Below, in pieces: positions 31,215 to 36,464 of a stretch of 36,464 nucleotides of DNA. A model generated the notes under the pieces. That model was not told the DNA's origin. It searched no databases and worked only from the letters and a program-made list of their open reading frames with translations. The DNA is from CAZRIP01 sp964600165 (GTDB lineage: Bacteria; Elusimicrobiota; Elusimicrobia; UBA1565; UBA9628). A program made the translations under genes and the position numbers. The stretch is taken from positions 1 through 36,464 of the forward strand of contig CAZRIP010000020.1 of NCBI GenBank assembly GCA_964600165.1, in the 5' to 3' direction. Every line of letters begins with the position of its first letter. The first letter of the stretch is position 1.

Positions 31215-34200
31215 ATGTCCGAGACCCCGTTTCATCCCGTCGTCGACGCTTGGTTTCGCGCGCGCTTCGGCGCGCCGACCGACGCGCAGCGCCTGGGCTG
31301 GCCGCATATCGCGGCCGGCCGCCACACGCTGATCGCCGCGCCGACCGGCTCCGGCAAGACGCTGGCCGCGTTCTTGTCGTGCATCAACGACCTCGTGCGC
31401 GGGGGCGTCGACGGAAGGCTCGAGGACCGCGTCGAGGTCGTTTACGTATCGCCTCTGAAGGCTCTTTCGAACGACATCCGCCGCAATCTCGAGGCGCCGC
31501 TGGCCGAGATCCAAGAGGCGGCCGGCAAGGCCGGCGTGCTGCTGCCTCCGATACGCGCGCTGGTCCGCACCGGCGACACGCCGGCCCACGAGCGCGCGGC
31601 CATGCTCAAGCGTCCGCCGCACATCTTGGTCACGACGCCCGAGTCTCTCTATCTGCTTTTGACTTCGCCGAAGGCCCGGCCGCTGCTCTCGTCGGTCAAG
31701 ACCGTCATCGTCGACGAGATCCACGCGCTGGCGCGCGACAAGCGCGGCGCTCACTTGGCCCTTTCATTAGAGAGGCTCGAGGCCGTTTGCGCCCAGCCGC
31801 CCGTGCGCATCGGCCTCTCGGCCACGCAAAAGCCGATCGAGGCGATGGCTCACCTCCTCGTCGGCAACCGCGACGCCGAGTGCAAGATCGTCGACATCGG
31901 CCACCAGCGCGAGCTCGATCTCGCCGTCGAGGTCCCGCCGTCGCCGCTCGGCGCCGTCTGCTCGAACGAGCAGTGGGCGGAGGTGGACGCGCGGCTCGAG
32001 GAGCTGATCAAGAATCACCGGAGCGTGCTCGTCTTCGTCAACACGCGGCGCATGGCCGAGCGCGTGGCGTTTCGGCTCACCGAGCGCTTGGGCGAGGGCG
32101 CGGTGGCGAGCCATCACGGGTCCTTGTCGCGCGAGCTGCGCCTGGACGCCGAGTCGCGCTTGAAGGAAGGGAAGCTCAAGGCCATCGTCGCCACGGCGTC
32201 GCTCGAGCTAGGCATCGACGTCGGCTATATCGACCTCGTCTGCCAGATCGGCTCGCCGCGCTCGATCGCCACTTTTCTTCAAAGGGTCGGCCGCGCCGGC
32301 CACCGCCTGGGCGCGATCCCGAAGGGCCGGCTCTTCGCGCTGACGCGCGACGAGCTGCTGGAGGCGCTGGCGATCTTGCGGGCCGTGCGCGCGGGGCGCC
32401 TGGACTCCGTCGAGCCGCCGGAGGCGCCGCTCGACATCCTGATGCAGCAGATCGTGGCCGAGGTCGCCGCGCAAGACTGGGACGAAGACGCGCTCTACGC
32501 GCTATTTCTTAAGGCTTGGCCGTACCGGAATTTGAAGCGCGAGGATTTCGACCGCGTCGTTCAGCTCGCGAGCGAGGGCCTGGCGCGCGGGCGCAAGGAC
32601 GGGGCGCTTCTCCACCGCGACGCGATCAACAAGCAGCTGAAGGCGCGGCGCGCGGCGCGGCTTTCGGCGCTGACCTCCGGCGGCGCGATTCCCGAGACGG
32701 CCGATTACCGCGTCGTCACCGAGGAAGACGGCGCCTTCGTCGGCAGCGTGAACGAGGACTTCGCCATCGAGAGCATGGCGGGCGACGTGTTCCTGCTCGG
32801 CAACACGTCCTGGCGCATCCGCGCCGTGCGCGGCGGCAACGTCTTCGTCAGCGACGCGCGGGGCGCGGCGGCGACGATCCCATTCTGGCTCGGCGAGGCG
32901 CCGAGCCGGACGATCGAACTCTCCTCGGAAATTTCTTTTTTAAGAGAGGAGTTGGCCGAGCAAGCCAAGAAGGGGCAGACCGCGGCGACGGACTGGCTCA
33001 AGCGGGAAACCGGCGTCGAGGGCTTCGCCGCCGAGCAGGCCTACTCTTACGTCGCCGCGCAGCTGGCCGCCGTGGGCTTCGTGCCCACGCAAAAGAAGGT
33101 CTTCTTCGAGCGCTTCTTCGACGACACGGGCGGCATGCAGCTCGTCGTCCATTCGCCTTACGGCGCGCGCGTCAACCGCGCTTGGGGCCTCGCGCTGCGC
33201 AAGCGCTTCTGCCGCACCTTCGACTTCGAGCTGCAGGCGAGCGCCGACGACGACGGCGTCGTCTTGTCGATGGGCGTGCAGCACAGTTTCCCGGTCGAGC
33301 AGCTCTTTAAGCTCTTGAAGTCGGACCACGCGCGCGAGACGCTCGTGCAAGCCTTACTGGCCGCGCCGATGTTCCAGGTGCGCTGGCGCTGGAACGTCAC
33401 GCGCGCGCTCGCCGTCTTGCGGATGCGCGGCGGCAAGAAGGTCCCGCCGCCGTTGCAGCGCTTCCGCGCCGACGATCTTTTGACCGCCGTCTTTCCGTTG
33501 CAGACCGCCTGCTTCGAGCACCGCCCGCCCGAGGTGCCGATCCCGGACCATCCGCTGGTCGCCCAAACCCTGCACGACTGCCTGACCGAGGCGATGGACG
33601 TGGCGCGCTGGGAGGGCCTCTTGCGCGACGTCGAGGCCGGCAAGGTCGAGCTCGTCGGCCTCGACACGCGCGAGCCCTCGCCGTTCTCGCACGAGATCTT
33701 GAACGCGAACCCCTACGCGTTCTTGGACGACGCGCCGCTGGAAGAGCGCCGCGCGCGCGCCGTGGCCGTGCGGCGCATCCTCTCGCCCGAGGACGCGCAA
33801 GACCTCGCGCGCCTGGACCCGGACGCCGTCGCGCGCGTCAAAGAGGACGCCTGGCCGCTCGCGCGCGACGAGCACGAGCTGCATGACGCGCTGATGTCGG
33901 CCGTCGCCATCCCTTCGGAAGAAGGCGGGGAATGGAAGCGCCACTTCGAGAAGCTCGTTTCCGCCGGAAGAGCGGCGTCGACGGGAACGCTGTGGTTCGC
34001 CGCGGAGCGGCTGCCGCTGATCCGCGCGCTGTTTCCCGACGCCAAGATCACGCAGGCGCTCTCGCTGCCCGCCGCGCTGGAGAAGACCGTCGAGTCGACC
34101 GAGGCGTTACTAGCGCTCGTCCGCGGCCGATTGGAGATCGTCGGGCCGACGACGGCCTCCGAGCTTTCCGGCAAGCTCGGCCTGCGCGTCTCCCAAGCGG

Positions 34201-35501
34201 AGTCCGCGCTGTCCGCGCTCGAGGGCGAGGGCTTCGCGCTGCAAGGCCGCTTCACTGATCCCGCCGTCAAGGAAGTCGAGTGGTGCGAGCGCCGCCTGCT
34301 CGCGCGCGTCCACCGCCTGACCTTGGACGGCGCGCGCAAGCGCGTGCGGCCCGTGCCGCCCGAGACGTTCTGGCGCTACTTGTCTGAATACCACCATCTC
34401 GCTCCTTCGGACCGGCGCGACGGGCGGCTCGGCCTTTACGAGGCCGTCGGCCAGCTGCAAGGCTTCGAGCTGCCGGCCGCCGCCTGGGAGGCCGAGGTGC
34501 TGCCCGCGCGCGTCGGCAAGTACCAGCCCGAGTGGCTCGACACGCTTTCCTTCTCGGGCGAGCTCGTTTGGGGCCGCCTGCGCCAGCCGAAAAGAGCCGA
34601 AGACGGCCCGGCCGCGTCGCTCACGCGCGTCGCGCCCATCGCGCTGGCGTTCCGCCAGGACTTGGGCTGGGTGCTGCCGCCCGAGCGCGCCGATCCGGCG
34701 CGGGTCCACATGAGCCCCGCGGCGGCGACGGTCTACGCCGCGCTGGTCAAAAACGGCGCGCTGTTCTTCGACGACGCCGCCGAGGCCGCCAAGCTCCTGC
34801 CCTCGCAGGCGCGCGAGGCGTTGAGCGAGCTCTCGGCCTTGGGCGCCGTCACGTCCGACGGCTTCGCCGCGCTGCGCGGCCTCGTGCTGACGCGGCCCGC
34901 CGCGCAAAGGCGCAACTCGCGCTGGCGCGCGCCGCGCGTGCCGGGCGCTGGCCGCAGCGGACGCTGGACGCTTTTTCCGGGGCGCTACGCGGCCGCCTCG
35001 CCCGACCAGCGATTGCAGCAGTGGTGCTGGCAGCTGTTGCGGCGCTACGGCGTGGTCTTTCGCGACCTCGTGACGCGCGAGGCCGCCGCGCCGTGGTGGG
35101 GGGAGATGGTGCCGCTATTGAGGCGCATGGAAGCGCGCGGAGAAGTACGCGGCGGGCGCTTCGTCTTCGGCGTCGCGGGCGAGCAATACGCGCTGCCCGA
35201 GGCCGTCGAGGAGCTGCGCCGCGCGCGCGAGGAGCCGCGCTGGCTCGTCGTCTCCGCGTCGGATCCGTTGAATTTGGAAGGCATCATCTCGAAGGGCGCG
35301 CGCGTGCCCGCCACGCGCGGCAACCGCCTGCTTTACCGCGACGGCGCCGTGCTGGCCGTGCTCCAGGCCGGCGAGCTCGAGTTCCGCCAGGGCTTGGACG
35401 GCCCGGCGCGAGACCTCGCCGCGCGCGCGCTGCGCTTGCAGCCGCAGAGCCTGCGCGACGGCGTGCTCTCCGAGCTGGCCGAGCTTATGGCGAAAGCCTG
35501 A
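31215..35501 (+). CDS. lhr: Large helicase-related protein Lhr
   Basis: At 1428 residues this is a full-length Lhr, a superfamily 2 ATP-dependent 3'-5' DNA helicase involved in DNA repair. Walker A APTGSGKT is at 42-49, the DEIH box at 167-170, SAT at 202-204, VNTRR at 275-279 and motif VI QRVGRAGHR at 356-364. After the two RecA-like domains come a winged-helix region and the Lhr-specific domain. The C-terminal part has RRNSRWRAPRVPGAGRSGRW and GRFVFGVAGEQYALPEAVEE, which resembles the AlkZ-like glycosylase domain known in E. coli Lhr. No signal peptide is present. A possible hairpin follows the stop. Bacterial Lhr and its partner genes vary; no nuclease or phosphoesterase gene adjoins it here. 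Confidence 0.95.
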   Translation: MSETPFHPVVDAWFRARFGAPTDAQRLGWPHIAAGRHTLIAAPTGSGKTLAAFLSCINDLVRGGVDGRLEDRVEVVYVSPLKALSNDIRRNLEAPLAEIQEAAGKAGVLLPPIRALVRTGDTPAHERAAMLKRPPHILVTTPESLYLLLTSPKARPLLSSVKTVIVDEIHALARDKRGAHLALSLERLEAVCAQPPVRIGLSATQKPIEAMAHLLVGNRDAECKIVDIGHQRELDLAVEVPPSPLGAVCSNEQWAEVDARLEELIKNHRSVLVFVNTRRMAERVAFRLTERLGEGAVASHHGSLSRELRLDAESRLKEGKLKAIVATASLELGIDVGYIDLVCQIGSPRSIATFLQRVGRAGHRLGAIPKGRLFALTRDELLEALAILRAVRAGRLDSVEPPEAPLDILMQQIVAEVAAQDWDEDALYALFLKAWPYRNLKREDFDRVVQLASEGLARGRKDGALLHRDAINKQLKARRAARLSALTSGGAIPETADYRVVTEEDGAFVGSVNEDFAIESMAGDVFLLGNTSWRIRAVRGGNVFVSDARGAAATIPFWLGEAPSRTIELSSEISFLREELAEQAKKGQTAATDWLKRETGVEGFAAEQAYSYVAAQLAAVGFVPTQKKVFFERFFDDTGGMQLVVHSPYGARVNRAWGLALRKRFCRTFDFELQASADDDGVVLSMGVQHSFPVEQLFKLLKSDHARETLVQALLAAPMFQVRWRWNVTRALAVLRMRGGKKVPPPLQRFRADDLLTAVFPLQTACFEHRPPEVPIPDHPLVAQTLHDCLTEAMDVARWEGLLRDVEAGKVELVGLDTREPSPFSHEILNANPYAFLDDAPLEERRARAVAVRRILSPEDAQDLARLDPDAVARVKEDAWPLARDEHELHDALMSAVAIPSEEGGEWKRHFEKLVSAGRAASTGTLWFAAERLPLIRALFPDAKITQALSLPAALEKTVESTEALLALVRGRLEIVGPTTASELSGKLGLRVSQAESALSALEGEGFALQGRFTDPAVKEVEWCERRLLARVHRLTLDGARKRVRPVPPETFWRYLSEYHHLAPSDRRDGRLGLYEAVGQLQGFELPAAAWEAEVLPARVGKYQPEWLDTLSFSGELVWGRLRQPKRAEDGPAASLTRVAPIALAFRQDLGWVLPPERADPARVHMSPAAATVYAALVKNGALFFDDAAEAAKLLPSQAREALSELSALGAVTSDGFAALRGLVLTRPAAQRRNSRWRAPRVPGAGRSGRWTLFPGRYAAASPDQRLQQWCWQLLRRYGVVFRDLVTREAAAPWWGEMVPLLRRMEARGEVRGGRFVFGVAGEQYALPEAVEELRRAREEPRWLVVSASDPLNLEGIISKGARVPATRGNRLLYRDGAVLAVLQAGELEFRQGLDGPARDLAARALRLQPQSLRDGVLSELAELMAKA

Positions 35502-35504
35502 GCG

Positions 35505-35524
35505 AACTCTTGCCGACAAGAGTT
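35505..35524 (+). terminator. Hairpin after lhr
   Basis: AACTCTTG (35505-35512) and CAAGAGTT (35517-35524) form a perfect eight-base stem with loop CCGA, four bases after the lhr stop. No T-tract follows, so termination is uncertain. Confidence 0.45.
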
Positions 35525-35528
35525 GGAT

Positions 35529-35569
35529 CATCCGCCACGTGGCGGATGCAGACTACGTCCGGACATAGT
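35529..35569. repeat. Two adjacent palindromes
   Basis: CATCCGCCAC/GTGGCGGATG (35529-35548) is perfect. ACTACGTCC/GGACATAGT (35552-35569) has one mismatch and shares the GTCCGGAC core with the palindrome at 4435-4464. The pair therefore repeats the order of two palindromes seen at 4406-4464. The second merges into the -10 box TAGAAT. Confidence 0.8.
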
Positions 35570-35574
35570 AGAAT
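35569..35574 (+). promoter_or_regulatory. -10 box, leaderless promoter
   Basis: TAGAAT, six bases before the GTG at 35581. Its -35 region would lie inside the palindrome pair, which could therefore act as an operator. Confidence 0.45.
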
Positions 35575-35580
35575 CGCCGC

Positions 35581-36464
35581 GTGAGCCGCCTTTTCTCCCC
35601 GATCACGCTGCGGTCTCTCACGCTCCGCAACCGCGTCTTCGTCTCGCCGATGTGCCAGTACTCCTGCGTCGACGGGATGGCGGACGACTGGCACCTCGTC
35701 CACCTCGGCAGCCGCGCGGCGGGCGGCGCCGGCCTCGTGATGGCCGAGGCCTCGGCGGTCCTTCCCGAGGGGCGCATCTCGCCGGGAGACTCGGGCCTCT
35801 GGAACGACCGGCAAGCCGAGGCCTGGGGCCGCGTCGCGCGCTTCATCAAGGCTCAGGGCGCCGCGCCGGCGATCCAGCTCGCCCACGCCGGGCGCAAGGC
35901 CTCCACGCGCGTGCCGTGGGACCGCGGGCGGAGCGCCGCCGTCGACGCGGGCGGCTGGACGCCGCTTGGCCCCACCGATGAGCCCTTCGACGCGGATTAC
36001 CCCAAGCCGCGCGCGATGACCGAAAAGGATATTCAAGACGCCGTCGCCGCGTTCGCCGCCGCCGCCGTCCGCGCCAAGGACGCGGGCTTCGAGGTCGTCG
36101 AGCTCCACTTCGCGCACGGCTACCTGGCGCACGAGTTCCTGTCGCCGCTCGTCAATAAAAGGACGGACCGCTACGGCGGCTCGTTCGACAACCGCGTCCG
36201 TTTCGCGGTCGAAGCCGCGCGCGCCGCGCGCAAGGCCTGGCCCGAGGCGCTGCCGATGTTCGCGCGCGTGTCGGCGACGGATTGGGTCGCGGGCGGCTGG
36301 GACGTGGAGCAGAGCGTGGAGCTCGCGCGCCGCCTCAAGGCCGAGGGCGTCGATCTCATCGACTGCTCGAGCGGCGGCGCCGTGCCGGGCGCGCGCATCC
36401 CCGTCGGGCCGGGCTATCAAGTGCCGCTCGCCGAGAAGATCCGCCGCGAGGCGGCGGTCCCGAC
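35581..36464 (+). CDS. namA: Old Yellow Enzyme family NADPH dehydrogenase (partial)
   Basis: The 3' end is cut by the window end; 294 codons are present. The protein is a flavin-dependent ene-reductase of the YqjM/NamA type, which reduces activated C=C bonds of enones with NADPH. Features are MCQYS with C25 and Y27 (the YqjM Cys26 and Tyr28 positions), HAGRKAS at 102-108, and LHFAHGYLAHEFLSPLVNKR from 175, with the substrate-binding H176 and H179 and Y181. RTDRYGGSFDNRVRF follows, as in the family. The GTG start is chosen because TAGAAT lies six bases upstream and the frame begins with the usual LFSPITLRSLTLRNRV. Confidence 0.85.
   Translation, partial: MSRLFSPITLRSLTLRNRVFVSPMCQYSCVDGMADDWHLVHLGSRAAGGAGLVMAEASAVLPEGRISPGDSGLWNDRQAEAWGRVARFIKAQGAAPAIQLAHAGRKASTRVPWDRGRSAAVDAGGWTPLGPTDEPFDADYPKPRAMTEKDIQDAVAAFAAAAVRAKDAGFEVVELHFAHGYLAHEFLSPLVNKRTDRYGGSFDNRVRFAVEAARAARKAWPEALPMFARVSATDWVAGGWDVEQSVELARRLKAEGVDLIDCSSGGAVPGARIPVGPGYQVPLAEKIRREAAVP

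Noticed and set aside
31215..35501. Defence island around the Lhr helicase
   Set aside because: No nuclease, methylase, sensor or other defence gene adjoins it; Lhr alone is a common repair helicase.

Overview
The window is a high-GC (well above 60% by eye), gene-dense piece of bacterial chromosome from an organism with an outer membrane: it encodes a predicted outer-membrane barrel protein, lipoproteins, a CsgG-like lipoprotein and a MacB exporter. No rRNA, tRNA, phage, transposase or CRISPR array is visible. The contig begins with ten bases matching the 3' end of an Illumina adapter and contains two 100-base N gaps, so it comes from a draft, probably metagenomic, assembly. The phylum cannot be fixed from sequence alone. 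The mix of GC-rich codons, many small secreted proteins of unknown function and mostly solitary genes fits an uncultured lineage such as Elusimicrobiota, but this is a low-confidence inference.

Layout. 1-4.4 kb: end of a potassium channel, secreted proteins, a polysaccharide deacetylase, and an outer-membrane protein translationally coupled to a YdfG-type dehydrogenase. 4.4-8.7 kb: AidB/FadE-like acyl-CoA dehydrogenase, a FecR-domain protein coupled to a secreted OB-like protein, and an APC amino-acid permease. 8.7-11.4 kb: two low-complexity secreted proteins, one Pro/Arg and Cys rich and one with a long Gln-rich hexapeptide repeat interrupted by the assembly gaps. 11.5-15.0 kb: a tightly overlapping four-gene minus-strand operon (TMTC-like membrane protein, GluQRS, dienelactone hydrolase, CBM9-like secreted protein). 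15.1-18.9 kb: secreted phosphatase, PQQ-type sugar dehydrogenase, zinc-ribbon membrane protein, lipoprotein and a large membrane protein. 18.8-21.9 kb: M49-type peptidase followed by a two-domain polyphosphate:AMP phosphotransferase. 22-25.1 kb: GLG1-like Cys-rich protein coupled to a CsgG-like lipoprotein, converging on MacB. 25.3-28 kb: small secreted proteins, an HEXXH protein of unknown family, a rhodanese, and a probable gene remnant. 28.2-36.5 kb: a secreted repeat protein of different base composition, a GT-C-like membrane protein, the helicase Lhr and an Old Yellow Enzyme cut by the window end.

Three signals run across the window and are not explained by gene function. First, many genes have a TANNNT -10-like hexamer only 5-8 bases before the start codon, which implies leaderless mRNAs. 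Second, an inverted repeat CCYAG-N6/7-CTRGG lies upstream of three envelope or secreted protein genes, about 9-10 bases before a -10-like box in two of them and less certainly in the third. Third, a set of near-perfect 16-30 bp palindromes recurs in intergenic spaces, one of which supplies the stop codon of the acyl-CoA dehydrogenase gene. Genes are packed tightly, with frequent start-stop overlaps (ATGA, GTGA, TTGA) and overlapping convergent 3' ends.
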